DNA of 38,089 nt from Bacteroidia bacterium (GTDB lineage Bacteria; Bacteroidota; Bacteroidia; SpSt-205): positions 1 to 38,089 of the forward strand of contig JANZYW010000014.1 in NCBI GenBank assembly GCA_026413325.1, given 5' to 3'. Shown here one piece after another: positions 1-7,236 of this stretch. The notes under the pieces are model-generated. The model was given only the letters and a program-made list of their open reading frames with translations, did no database searches and was not told the origin of the DNA. Each line of letters begins with the position of its first letter. Position 1 is the stretch's first letter. Position numbers and translations under genes: made by a program.

Positions 1-401
1 CTCAGACATATAGCAACATCGGCACGAACGCTGATGGCGACATCATCCGAGTAAATCCCACCCATGGCTATCTTTTCACCGTAGTCCAACCCTGTGATTT
101 TACAGTAGAAGGAACGATACGAGCTCAGATCACAGGAGGCACTCTCACCATTGACTGCTACAATGAAGGAGGCGGATTCCAGAAACGTTGTTATACCTTA
201 AGTGGAGTGGCAAACGCTCGGATCGTTTTGCTCATCACAAACGATGATACAGGAAACTGCGGGGGGACGGCACGAATGAGTGGCGTGAGAGAACTTACCG
301 TTACCAATGGGGGTGGTACCGTTTCCGTGGGGACCGACCTGGGCTGTAATGGTAGCGATGGCAACAACTGGACTCTTTTCGTACACTATAACCCCCTATA
401 A
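1..401 (+). CDS. 3' part of an unrecognised, probably secreted protein
   Basis: The open frame runs into the window from the left with no start, so the gene is 5'-truncated. About 132 codons are visible and end at a TAA. I do not recognise the family. The visible part is rich in Gly, Thr, Asn and Val, alternates polar and hydrophobic residues as beta-sandwich proteins do, and has at least five cysteines (VQPCDF, TIDCYN, KRCYTL, TGNCGG, DLGCNG), which suggests disulfides and an extracytoplasmic location. It ends in NNWTLFVHYNPL and has no visible type IX sorting domain. The stop lies only 6 nt from the stop of the convergent fabH gene, with no terminator hairpin in the gap. The reading frame is secure; the secreted location is inference and no function can be assigned. 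Confidence 0.6.
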   Translation, partial: QTYSNIGTNADGDIIRVNPTHGYLFTVVQPCDFTVEGTIRAQITGGTLTIDCYNEGGGFQKRCYTLSGVANARIVLLITNDDTGNCGGTARMSGVRELTVTNGGGTVSVGTDLGCNGSDGNNWTLFVHYNPL

Positions 402-407
402 AAGCGT

Positions 408-1394
408 TCACCAGATGAGCGCAACACTTCCCCAGGTAAAGCCAGAACCGAAAGCCGCCAATATCACCTTGCTTCCTGGCTGAAGCCGCCCCTCCTCCCA
501 CGCCTCCGTCAAGCATATGGGTATACTGGCAGCCGTTGTATTTCCATATTTATGGATATTGTTGTAAAACTTATCCATGGGGAGACCAAAAAACTCGGCC
601 ACTGCCTGGACGATACGGATATTTGCCTGATGTAGAACAAATAGATCTACCTCTTCCGCCTGCCAACCTTGAGCCGATAGCGCCTCCTGTACAGCTTCCC
701 CCATTCGCTGGACTGCATGACGAAAGACCTCTTTTCCGTTCATGTAGGCCCGCATCCCATAGCTACCGGGAAGGATATGCTGTCGGGTCGCAGACGAAGG
801 TTCCGCCACACACAGTTCTCTCGCATATGCCCCTTGACTGTAGAGATGGGTGGAAAGAATACCTCTATGAGCATTCTCCGCTGCTTCTATGACTACCGCA
901 CCCGCTCCATCTCCAAAAAGAACCCCAACTGTACGTCCTTCCGGACTGTAATCTATCCATGTGGATTGAATCTCAGCCCCCACCAGTAGTATCGTACGAT
1001 ACATGCCTGTGCGAATAAATTGATCCGCAACGGCAAGCCCGTATACGAAACCTGAACACTGCTGACGGATATCAAGAGCTGGAGTGGTATCCAGCCCCAG
1101 CTTGTGCTGCAGGAGAACTCCAGATCCCGGAAAATACATATCTGGACTCAGTGTAGCGAAGACAATCAGATCAAGCTCTTGCGGCCTTTTTCCAGAGCGC
1201 TCCAGTGCTTGTTGAGCAGCGTAGTACCCGAGTTCAGCTGTACTGGCAGGCTCCTCGACCCACCTTCTTTCCTTTATCCCCGAACGGCTATATATCCACT
1301 CATCACTCGTGTCAAAATATGCTCTTAAGTCATCATTACGAACTACTTTTGGCGGAACATACATTCCCACTCCCGTAATAAGTGACCTGGGCAT
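408..1394 (-). CDS. fabH: 3-oxoacyl-ACP synthase III (FabH)
   Basis: This enzyme starts type II fatty-acid synthesis in the cytoplasm by condensing an acyl-CoA primer with malonyl-ACP. At 328 residues it has the usual family length. The N-terminal signature DTSDEWIYSRSGIKERRW is present (residues 28-45). The thiolase-fold triad is visible as C113 in QQCSGF, H255 in LHQANIR and N285 in HKYGNTT, with the glycine-rich GDGAGAVV near 161-168. The ATG at 1394 fits the family N-terminus MPRSLITGVGMYVPP and lies 4 nt after a TATCTTTG promoter octamer. It is a single-gene unit, divergent from rpiB. Many Bacteroidota carry several FabH paralogues, some for branched or special primers, so primer specificity cannot be read from the sequence. 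Confidence 0.95.
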   Translation of the reverse strand: MPRSLITGVGMYVPPKVVRNDDLRAYFDTSDEWIYSRSGIKERRWVEEPASTAELGYYAAQQALERSGKRPQELDLIVFATLSPDMYFPGSGVLLQHKLGLDTTPALDIRQQCSGFVYGLAVADQFIRTGMYRTILLVGAEIQSTWIDYSPEGRTVGVLFGDGAGAVVIEAAENAHRGILSTHLYSQGAYARELCVAEPSSATRQHILPGSYGMRAYMNGKEVFRHAVQRMGEAVQEALSAQGWQAEEVDLFVLHQANIRIVQAVAEFFGLPMDKFYNNIHKYGNTTAASIPICLTEAWEEGRLQPGSKVILAAFGSGFTWGSVALIW

Positions 1395-1398
1395 GAGG

Positions 1399-1406
1399 CA
1401 AAGATA
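1399..1406 (-). promoter_or_regulatory. -7 element TATCTTTG of fabH
   Basis: On the minus strand the sequence reads TATCTTTG-CCTC-ATG. It is a perfect match to TAnnTTTG with a 4-nt spacer to the fabH start codon. No clear -33 TTTG element was found at the expected distance. Confidence 0.75.
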
Positions 1407-1719
1407 CCCAGATGTATTTGGGAAAATTGAGGGGGACAGTACGCTTTCAACCTCCCCTTCTTTGCCCCACGAAGGTATTCCCGGCTCAGTTCAAGTAAGC
1501 TGGCCTGCAGGCCATGTCGAGGAAACCCTCGTTATACGCAGATTACCCACTCATCTCCTATATCTCTTCCCGACTCTCTGGGGTATGCCCTACGAAGAGG
1601 TCTTCTCAACGAATGAAACAGATAAGAAGCTGGGAGGGTAAGAACGCTCCCTATCGCTCCCTGAGTAAAGCATACAGGGTGATGAGCTAAGAAGCCCTAA
1701 ATGAGCGAGATAAAATAAC

Positions 1720-1727
1720 GACATTTG
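1720..1727 (+). promoter_or_regulatory. -7 element GACATTTG of rpiB
   Basis: GACATTTG matches TAnnTTTG in 7 of 8 positions (first T replaced by G). It ends 5 nt before the rpiB ATG at 1733, so the mRNA would be almost leaderless. Confidence 0.5.
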
Positions 1728-1732
1728 GTAGC

Positions 1733-2164
1733 ATGCATTTGTGGATCGCGAGTGATCATGCGGGCTTTCGACTGAAAGCCCATCTACGAGAGTGGCTGGG
1801 GTCCAGAAGCCATACGGTAGAAGATATAGGCACTCATTCAGAGGAAAGCACGGATTACCCTCTTTGGGTACATAAGTTGGCCAGACATTTCCCTCCGGAA
1901 GGACGAGCAATCCTCATCTGCGGCTCTGGTAATGGCGTATGCATGACAGCCAATCGATACCCCCACATTCGGGCCGCTGTAGCGTGGAATCGAGAAATCG
2001 CCCGGCTGGCCCGAGCTCACAATGATGCAAATATCCTTTGCTTACCTGCTCGTTTTATTTCATTAGAAGAAGCGGAAGCTGCTGTAGAAGCGTTCCTCTC
2101 CACTCCTTTTGAGGGAGGAAGGCATCTACAGCGAATCAACGCTATCAATCCTTCAAACATATGA
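1733..2164 (+). CDS. rpiB: Ribose-5-phosphate isomerase B
   Basis: It interconverts ribose 5-phosphate and ribulose 5-phosphate in the non-oxidative pentose phosphate pathway. The protein has 143 residues, the usual RpiB/LacA/LacB length. Visible motifs are the N-terminal ASDHAG phosphate-binding loop (residues 6-11), a catalytic-type Cys in LICGSGNGVCM (in the usual CGTGIGM position), NDAN, and FEGGRHLQRI near the C-terminus. The ATG at 1733 gives the canonical N-terminus MHLWIASDHAG. The stop overlaps the start of the next gene by 4 nt (ATGA), so the two are co-transcribed and probably translationally coupled. Some members use allose 6-phosphate; the isolated setting does not suggest that here. 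Confidence 0.95.
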   Translation: MHLWIASDHAGFRLKAHLREWLGSRSHTVEDIGTHSEESTDYPLWVHKLARHFPPEGRAILICGSGNGVCMTANRYPHIRAAVAWNREIARLARAHNDANILCLPARFISLEEAEAAVEAFLSTPFEGGRHLQRINAINPSNI

Positions 2165-3225
2165 TCCGGACCATTCCACCATTTCTTCTCATAGCTCTCT
2201 ACGCACAAGGGAATCCACAACATCTACTTTTGGATCGGCTCTATTCTCCCTCCTTCCCCATAGACACGTCCACCCTCTTTTGGATAAATCAGCAGGCTTC
2301 CACTTCTGAGATCATGGCCCATGTAGGCTTCATCGCCAGCGATCCGCTTCAAGGCCGAGAAGCGGGAACCCCCTACGAAAAAATAACCGCCACCTACCTG
2401 GTCATGCAGCACAATCGCTTCCAGCACCTCCCTCTCTTACCTCAAGGTTACATCCATCGATTTCCCCTGCGACGGGAAAGATCGAATCCTTCTCCCCCAC
2501 CTTCCGACACAAAAAAACGAAATAGGAAGATGCCAACCACCCCTCCTGTCCTATTTGATACCGTCGAAGCTTGGAACGTCCTGGCTCAAAGAAGAGGGAG
2601 CGTTTTCCCCTCTCAGTATGTGATACTAAGCGCGCATTACGACCATATAGGCACCACATCAAAAGGTGAGGTATACAATGGAGCGGACGACAACGGTTCA
2701 GGTACAGCCGTGCTATTGGAGGTCGCTCGATTGCTCAGTCTCCTTCCTCCACCTAAACGCACCATCGTCTTCTTCCACACAGCCGCTGAAGAAAAAGGTC
2801 TGCTGGGCGCCTTTCGATTCGTTCGGGACTCTCTGCTGCCTTTGGATTCGATCATCGCAGTGGTGAATACGGATATGCTGGGACGCACTGATACCCTACA
2901 TCAAAAAGGAGAACCATACCTTTATGCGATTGGATCAGCCCGTGCTACTCCTCATCTCCGATCCATTCAAGAAGCAGTAAATACCCTATGCTGCAAATGG
3001 ATTTTTGACTACAGGTATGATGACCCGAAAGATCCCTTGCGTCTATTTTATCGAAGTGACCATTATGCCTTTGCTAAACACGGGGTACCTGCGGTATTTT
3101 ATTTTGGGGGGCTTCACGAAGACTACCACGGGACAGGAGATGACGTGGAAAAACTTGAGCCTGAAAGGCTCCGTCGCGCCGCTGTTTTCGTGGCTGCACT
3201 GGCATGGACCCTTGCCAACCTGTGA
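2161..3225 (+). CDS. Secreted M28-family zinc aminopeptidase
   Basis: A probable extracytoplasmic metallopeptidase of 354 residues. A short hydrophobic N-terminus ending near ALYAQG looks like a signal peptide. The M28 metal ligands are all visible: H159 in SAHYDHIG, D176 in NGADDNGSGT, the Glu pair at 210-211 in AAEEKGLLGA, D238 in NTDMLGR and H324 in DYHGTGDD. The upstream SDPLQGREAGT motif (about 60-70) is typical of the family. It is shorter than the common 450-550 residue Bacteroidota members and shows no PA domain or C-terminal sorting domain. The start overlaps the rpiB stop (ATGA). Pairing of a sugar isomerase with a peptidase has no obvious shared pathway. Substrate unknown; some M28 relatives are glutaminyl cyclases, but the full two-zinc ligand set favours a peptidase. 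Confidence 0.9.
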   Translation: MIRTIPPFLLIALYAQGNPQHLLLDRLYSPSFPIDTSTLFWINQQASTSEIMAHVGFIASDPLQGREAGTPYEKITATYLVMQHNRFQHLPLLPQGYIHRFPLRRERSNPSPPPSDTKKRNRKMPTTPPVLFDTVEAWNVLAQRRGSVFPSQYVILSAHYDHIGTTSKGEVYNGADDNGSGTAVLLEVARLLSLLPPPKRTIVFFHTAAEEKGLLGAFRFVRDSLLPLDSIIAVVNTDMLGRTDTLHQKGEPYLYAIGSARATPHLRSIQEAVNTLCCKWIFDYRYDDPKDPLRLFYRSDHYAFAKHGVPAVFYFGGLHEDYHGTGDDVEKLEPERLRRAAVFVAALAWTLANL

Positions 3226-3251
3226 CTTACTGAAGCTCTTCTCGGTTAAGT

Positions 3252-3316
3252 TTCTCCTGAGGAGAGTACCGCAGACACAGAGAAAAAAGAAGTATTTCCC
3301 CCTTTACTAGGAGGGG
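3252..3316. terminator. Weak hairpins between two converging genes
   Basis: Two small inverted repeats lie after the M28 peptidase stop: TCTCCTGAGGAGA (3252-3264) and CCCCT-8 nt-AGGGG (3299-3316). The second is followed by ACTCTTTCTTTC, not a clean T run. They may stop transcription between the converging genes, but neither is a textbook rho-independent terminator. Confidence 0.3.
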
Positions 3317-3452
3317 ACTCTTTCTTTCGGCGGGTGTGTGGAAGGTAGTCCGAAAATACAGGATACGTGAGAATATTCGCCATTTCCCACCCACATACAA
3401 TCACTAAGCCATATGAACTATTGAAAAGAAACCCTATCCCTTTTTGCCCAAA

Positions 3453-3968
3453 CTACCCTTCTTTGTACCATTCCTTATACATGACGTAACGGGAGGCATA
3501 CTCTCCTAAACTTTGAAGCTGCTCTGGAGAGAGCGGCTTTACTGCACGAGCTGGGACCCCAGCATATAGATACCCCCGCTCCAGCTTCGCTCCTTGCGGA
3601 ACAAGAGCCCCAGCCGCAATAAGAACCTCATCTGGTATCTCCGCATGATCTAAGAGAATAGCGCCCATACCTACTAATACCCGATTCCCGATTGTACATC
3701 CATGTACAATAGCCCCGTGCCCTATAGTTACTTCATTCCCTATCTCCAGAGGCGCCCGCTGGTAGGTACAATGCAAAACCGCCCCATCCTGAATGTTGGT
3801 TCGGTCACCGATACGGATATAGTGAACATCTCCTCGAATGACCACATGATACCAAACGCTGCACTCCCGTCCCAGTATGACATCTCCGATGAGAACCGCT
3901 GTTTCTGCAAGGAAAGTACCTTCCCCGATCTGAGGAGTCTTACCCCCAAGCGAACGTACGATCGCCAT
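3453..3968 (-). CDS. Gamma-class carbonic anhydrase-like hexapeptide-repeat protein
   Basis: A 171-residue left-handed beta-helix protein of the gamma carbonic anhydrase / PaaY / YrdA family. Hexapeptide repeats run from about residue 12 to 135 (for example VIGDVILGREC, IGNEVTIGHGAIVHG). The three family histidines that bind metal are visible: one in AVLHCTY and two in GHGAIVHG. A short alpha-helical C-terminus follows. The ATG at 3968 is the family start and lies 4 nt after TATTTTTG, which itself sits in the 14-nt gap after the porT stop, so this gene has its own promoter despite lying directly downstream of ubiE-porT on the same strand. Hydratase activity is plausible but many homologues are inactive or of unknown role. 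Confidence 0.9.
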   Translation of the reverse strand: MAIVRSLGGKTPQIGEGTFLAETAVLIGDVILGRECSVWYHVVIRGDVHYIRIGDRTNIQDGAVLHCTYQRAPLEIGNEVTIGHGAIVHGCTIGNRVLVGMGAILLDHAEIPDEVLIAAGALVPQGAKLERGYLYAGVPARAVKPLSPEQLQSLGEYASRYVMYKEWYKEG

Positions 3969-3972
3969 AGAG

Positions 3973-3980
3973 CAAAAATA
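3973..3980 (-). promoter_or_regulatory. -7 element TATTTTTG of the carbonic anhydrase-like gene
   Basis: A perfect TAnnTTTG match on the minus strand (TATTTTTG-CTCT-ATG) lies between the porT stop and the start codon with a 4-nt spacer. Confidence 0.7.
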
Positions 3981-3982
3981 GC

Positions 3983-4651
3983 CTACTCAAAATTCAGATT
4001 AAATGTCAATGTCTGCATATGAAGAGATTTTATGACATACCCAAATCGAGTACCCGTCGGATCATAGATATTTCGCACCCCCAACGAATACACCAGTTCG
4101 GGGGAAAGCTTCACTTTATCCCCATAAATATCAATACCTACCCCTGCCAGCCACTGCCAATCAGTTCTTTCCGTCCGAATCAAATCCGGGTTATCTCGCA
4201 TCCGTTTATCGCTGGCAAGATTGATACCCAGCTGCCCACCTGCCAACACATACACTCGATACCCTTTGTAAAACTGCGACTTGTACTTCAAGAAGAGCGG
4301 TATATACAGATACGAAGACTCCAGGCGACGTTTAACTGTGGTATCACGAAGCACAAAGTAGATATTGCGCTGTTGGAGAGAGACAGACACGACACTTCGC
4401 AAATCGAAGTACTTATGCAGTTTCTTATTGAGAATAAGTCCCAGATTGATGCCGGGGACCCCTTCGATCTTGACCATAGAAGGAGCTGTCGATACAGGCG
4501 TATTGTACTGCAGTTGATTGTATTGTATTTTGACCTGGCTATAGTTCGCACCCATATTGAAACCTAAGTTGAACTCGCGCAGATCATAATACAAGTTGTA
4601 TTGGGCAAAGAGGCAGCCCAGACAGCCCAGGAAATGCAAGAGTTTAGGCAT
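3983..4651 (-). CDS. porT: PorT-like outer-membrane beta-barrel protein
   Basis: A 222-residue protein with a signal peptide (MPKLLHFLGCLGCLFAQ) followed by alternating amphipathic strands and a final strand ending in aromatic-rich LTFNLNFE, as expected for a small outer-membrane barrel. The LYYDLREFNLGFNMG opening and the position directly after ubiE resemble PorT, a component needed for type IX secretion in Bacteroidota; the neighbourhood pattern is from memory of other Bacteroidota genomes. I place the start at the inner ATG (4651), not the ORF-track start at 4696, because it gives a clean signal peptide and overlaps the ubiE stop by only 8 nt. A generic porin-family barrel remains possible; the PorE-like and sorting-domain proteins elsewhere in the window make the PorT reading more likely. 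Confidence 0.7.
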   Translation of the reverse strand: MPKLLHFLGCLGCLFAQYNLYYDLREFNLGFNMGANYSQVKIQYNQLQYNTPVSTAPSMVKIEGVPGINLGLILNKKLHKYFDLRSVVSVSLQQRNIYFVLRDTTVKRRLESSYLYIPLFLKYKSQFYKGYRVYVLAGGQLGINLASDKRMRDNPDLIRTERTDWQWLAGVGIDIYGDKVKLSPELVYSLGVRNIYDPTGTRFGYVIKSLHMQTLTFNLNFE

Positions 4652-5345
4652 CTTTCCGCAGTTTATAGAGAATAGAGGCTCCGCCCCAAAATGCATCGTA
4701 AGTTACCGAAGAGAAACCCGCCTCTTTGCAAAGGTACACAAATGACTCTCTATGAGGGAAAGCCGCAGTAGATTCCGGGAGATACACATATGCCTCTCTG
4801 TCTCGAGTGAGGACTCTCCCCAAGAAGGGAACATAAAATCGAAAATAAACCCAAAATATAGCTTTCCACAGTGGAGAGGTTGGTATACCTGTCTCTAATA
4901 TGAGGGCCATACCGTTGGGGCGAAGTACGCGATAGATTTCCCGCAGAGCTTGTGGACGGTCTGAAAAGTTGCGCATGCCATAGCCCACCGTCACAGCATC
5001 GAAAAAGTTTTCAGGAAAAGGGAGGGAATGTGCATCTGCAACCTCGATATGCCAGTGAAGACCCTCCCGGTGCGGCTTCTTAGAGGGGGCATAGGCCAGC
5101 ATCTCAGGAGTAATATCCACGAGGTACACCTCACGAAGAGAAGGAATAAGATGAGAGGCAATGCTCGCAAAATCACCCGTACCCGCCGCCAGGTCTAAGA
5201 GCCGTTCTGGCTGCTCAGTCAGGAGGAGACGCGAGGCTGCCCGTCGCCAACGAAGATCCTGCCCCCATGTCATCAACCGATTCATCAGGTCGTAACGAGG
5301 CGCAATCCGTCGGAAAAGAGCTGAGATAGCGGCGGTGTTTTCCAT
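4644..5345 (-). CDS. ubiE: Demethylmenaquinone methyltransferase (UbiE/MenG)
   Basis: The last step of menaquinone synthesis: SAM-dependent C-methylation of demethylmenaquinone at the inner face of the membrane. It has 233 residues. The family N-terminus FRRIAPRYDLMNRLMTWG is intact (about 11-28), followed by the SAM-binding LLDLAAGTGDFA and the GYGMRNFSD motif, which is diagnostic for UbiE. The C-terminus ends in FWGGASILYKLRK, also typical. The ATG at 5345 faces the divergent panB start only 11 bp away. The nearest promoter octamer, TAACTTTG, ends 18 nt before the ATG and lies inside the first codons of panB, so the two genes have overlapping control regions. It is co-transcribed with porT. 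Confidence 0.95.
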   Translation of the reverse strand: MENTAAISALFRRIAPRYDLMNRLMTWGQDLRWRRAASRLLLTEQPERLLDLAAGTGDFASIASHLIPSLREVYLVDITPEMLAYAPSKKPHREGLHWHIEVADAHSLPFPENFFDAVTVGYGMRNFSDRPQALREIYRVLRPNGMALILETGIPTSPLWKAIFWVYFRFYVPFLGRVLTRDREAYVYLPESTAAFPHRESFVYLCKEAGFSSVTYDAFWGGASILYKLRKDA

Positions 5346-5352
5346 ACATTTG
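5345..5352 (+). promoter_or_regulatory. -7 element TACATTTG of panB
   Basis: TACATTTG-AAGG-GTG: a perfect octamer 4 nt before the panB GTG start. Its first base is also part of the start codon of the divergent ubiE gene. Confidence 0.7.
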
Positions 5353-5356
5353 AAGG

Positions 5357-6169
5357 GTGGAAGGCAAAGTTAAGCGTATCACTACTCGGACCCTGGCCGA
5401 GATGAAAGCAAGACACGAGCCCATCACCATGCTTACCGCCTATGACTACACCTTCGCTCGATTGCTTGACGAGGCCGGTATAGAAGTTCTCCTGGTAGGT
5501 GACTCTGCCTCGAACGTCATTGCAGGCCATGAAACTACTCTTCCGATCACCTTAGAGCAAATGATCTACCACGGATCGGCTGTGGTACGGGCGGCCAAAA
5601 GGGCCATGGTGGTAGTAGACATGCCTTTCGGGTCCTATCAAGGTGACTCTAAGGCTGCCCTCCACGCCGCGATCCGTATTATGAAAGAAAGTGGAGCTCA
5701 CGCTGTAAAGCTGGAAGGAGGACAAGCAGTTCTTGATTCTGTACGTCGGATCGTCTCGGCTGGGATACCCGTAATGGGGCACCTCGGTCTTACCCCTCAG
5801 TCCATCTATCAGTTCGGTGGGTATAGGGTCCGGGCAAAAGATCCCGCAGAGGCAATCAAACTCCGAGAAGATGCCCGACTCCTGGCTGAAGCGGGCGCCT
5901 TTGCCCTCGTCCTGGAAAAGGTTCCTGCCCGTTTGGCAAAGGATCTTTCCGAACACCTGCCTATCCCAACAATAGGTATAGGAGCAGGGCCTTACTGTGA
6001 TGGACAAGTGCTGGTCTTACATGACATGCTCGGGCTCAATAAGGACTTTTCTCCCCGCTTTCTTCGGCGCTATGCAGACCTGGCCGAGACGGTAAAAGCA
6101 GCTTGCACCCGATATTTCCAAGATGTGAAGAATCGCGACTTTCCTTCTCTGGAGGAGAGCTATGAATGA
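5357..6169 (+). CDS. panB: 3-methyl-2-oxobutanoate hydroxymethyltransferase
   Basis: The first committed step of pantothenate and CoA synthesis: transfer of a hydroxymethyl group from methylene-THF to ketoisovalerate in the cytoplasm. The 270-residue protein has the family motifs [15 protein letters not shown], the metal-binding Asp in [30 protein letters not shown] and [10 protein letters not shown]. The start is a GTG at 5357: the preceding TACATTTG-AAGG spacing and the family-like N-terminus [14 protein letters not shown] both support it over the ATG at 5402. Its 3' end overlaps the 3' end of the convergent aroC by 10 bp. No panC or panD is in the window. Confidence 0.95.
   Translation: MEGKVKRITTRTLAEMKARHEPITMLTAYDYTFARLLDEAGIEVLLVGDSASNVIAGHETTLPITLEQMIYHGSAVVRAAKRAMVVVDMPFGSYQGDSKAALHAAIRIMKESGAHAVKLEGGQAVLDSVRRIVSAGIPVMGHLGLTPQSIYQFGGYRVRAKDPAEAIKLREDARLLAEAGAFALVLEKVPARLAKDLSEHLPIPTIGIGAGPYCDGQVLVLHDMLGLNKDFSPRFLRRYADLAETVKAACTRYFQDVKNRDFPSLEESYE
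5364..5371 (-). promoter_or_regulatory. -7 element TAACTTTG of ubiE
   Basis: A perfect TAnnTTTG match on the minus strand, 18 nt before the ubiE ATG, giving a short leader. It lies within codons 3-5 of panB, so panB transcription would read through it. Confidence 0.55.
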
Positions 6170-7236
6170 GTAGTGCGAGCTAAAAGAAGGAAATCCGCCA
6201 AAACCAGTGCAGTCATCGCCTCTACGATAGGGACTGCCCGAGGTACAGGACAGGGGTCATGTCTACCTCGAGCCTCTAATACCGTCGGTTCTCCCTGACG
6301 GGTGACTGTGAGTTGCGGCTGTCGAATAGTAGCTATCGGCTTAAAAGCCACTCGAAAACAAAGATCTTCGCCAGTAGAGATCCCTCCTAAGACACCCGCT
6401 GCTTTGTTTGTTGCCATACGAATTTGCCCTTCACTTGATCGAATCAGCTGGTCATTGTGTTCAGACCCCCTGAGCAGTGTATCTGCGAAGCCATTTCCCA
6501 TCTCAAATCCTTTGGCTGCGTTGATGCTTAGCATTGCGTAAGCCAAACGGGCTGAGAGTTTATCATAAATCGGCTCTCCTAAACCAGGGGGCAAGCCTCG
6601 GACCCGAGCAGCGATGATCCCCCCCGTCGTATCGCCCACCTCCTTTAGATGTAGAAGGTAGTTTTCCATGGAGAGACTCAGTTCAGGATCCGGGCAACGG
6701 ACAGGCGAGCGCTCCACCTCCTCCTGAGACACCGGTTCATAAGAAGTGCAATACGGTCCTATAGAAGCCGTCCAAGCCAGTATTGATAGCTGAGGAAGCT
6801 GAGCCCGTAAGAATTGCTCTGCTATGGCTCCCGCTGCTACTCGGGCAGCCGTTTCTCGAGCCGAACTTCGCCCACCCCCCCGTGGATCGGGATTGCGATA
6901 CTTATATTGATACGTGTAATCTGCATGAGAAGGCCTGTACAAACGCGCTAACTCTTCATACTCTCCGGGTCGAGGATCTCGATTGGCTATCCATAGTGTC
7001 AGAGGAGCCCCTGTCGTGCGCCCCCGATATAAACCACTGAGCACCTCCACAGTATCGTCTTCTTTCCGAGGAGAAGTGAACTCGGACTGTCCTGGCCTGC
7101 GCCGGCGAAGTGCCGCCGCCACTGCTTCTAAGTCTATCGGAATGTCGCCCGGCAGCCCATCGACGACTACCCCGATCCCCGGCCCATGCGACTCCCCGAA
7201 TGTAGTAATGCGAAAGAGCCTACCGAACGTATTCAT
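6160..7236 (-). CDS. aroC: Chorismate synthase
   Basis: It converts 5-enolpyruvylshikimate 3-phosphate to chorismate with reduced FMN, the last step of the shikimate pathway. It has 358 residues, the normal length. The N-terminal [16 protein letters not shown], the central [36 protein letters not shown] region, the GGISTGE motif and the C-terminal [13 protein letters not shown] are all intact, including the FMN-site histidines. The start overlaps the 3' end of the upstream beta-helix lipoprotein gene by 17 nt, so aroC is probably expressed from the long minus-strand unit beginning near mrp. Its stop overlaps the stop region of the convergent panB. Confidence 0.97.
   Translation of the reverse strand: MNTFGRLFRITTFGESHGPGIGVVVDGLPGDIPIDLEAVAAALRRRRPGQSEFTSPRKEDDTVEVLSGLYRGRTTGAPLTLWIANRDPRPGEYEELARLYRPSHADYTYQYKYRNPDPRGGGRSSARETAARVAAGAIAEQFLRAQLPQLSILAWTASIGPYCTSYEPVSQEEVERSPVRCPDPELSLSMENYLLHLKEVGDTTGGIIAARVRGLPPGLGEPIYDKLSARLAYAMLSINAAKGFEMGNGFADTLLRGSEHNDQLIRSSEGQIRMATNKAAGVLGGISTGEDLCFRVAFKPIATIRQPQLTVTRQGEPTVLEARGRHDPCPVPRAVPIVEAMTALVLADFLLLARTTHS

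Larger units (their letters stand above)
1395..1732. other. 338-bp divergent intergenic region fabH/rpiB
   Basis: No gene is supported here; the 110-aa ORF of the track that crosses it runs antisense to fabH and has no family features. The region holds the promoter octamers of both flanking genes at its two ends and, 71-88 bp before the rpiB start, two copies of CGCTCCCT (1645-1652 and 1655-1662) exactly 10 bp apart. Nothing else was recognised. Confidence 0.5.

Noticed and set aside
4019-4567. 182-aa plus-strand ORF
   Set aside because: It is antisense to porT, has no family features or promoter box, and porT has a signal peptide and strand pattern.
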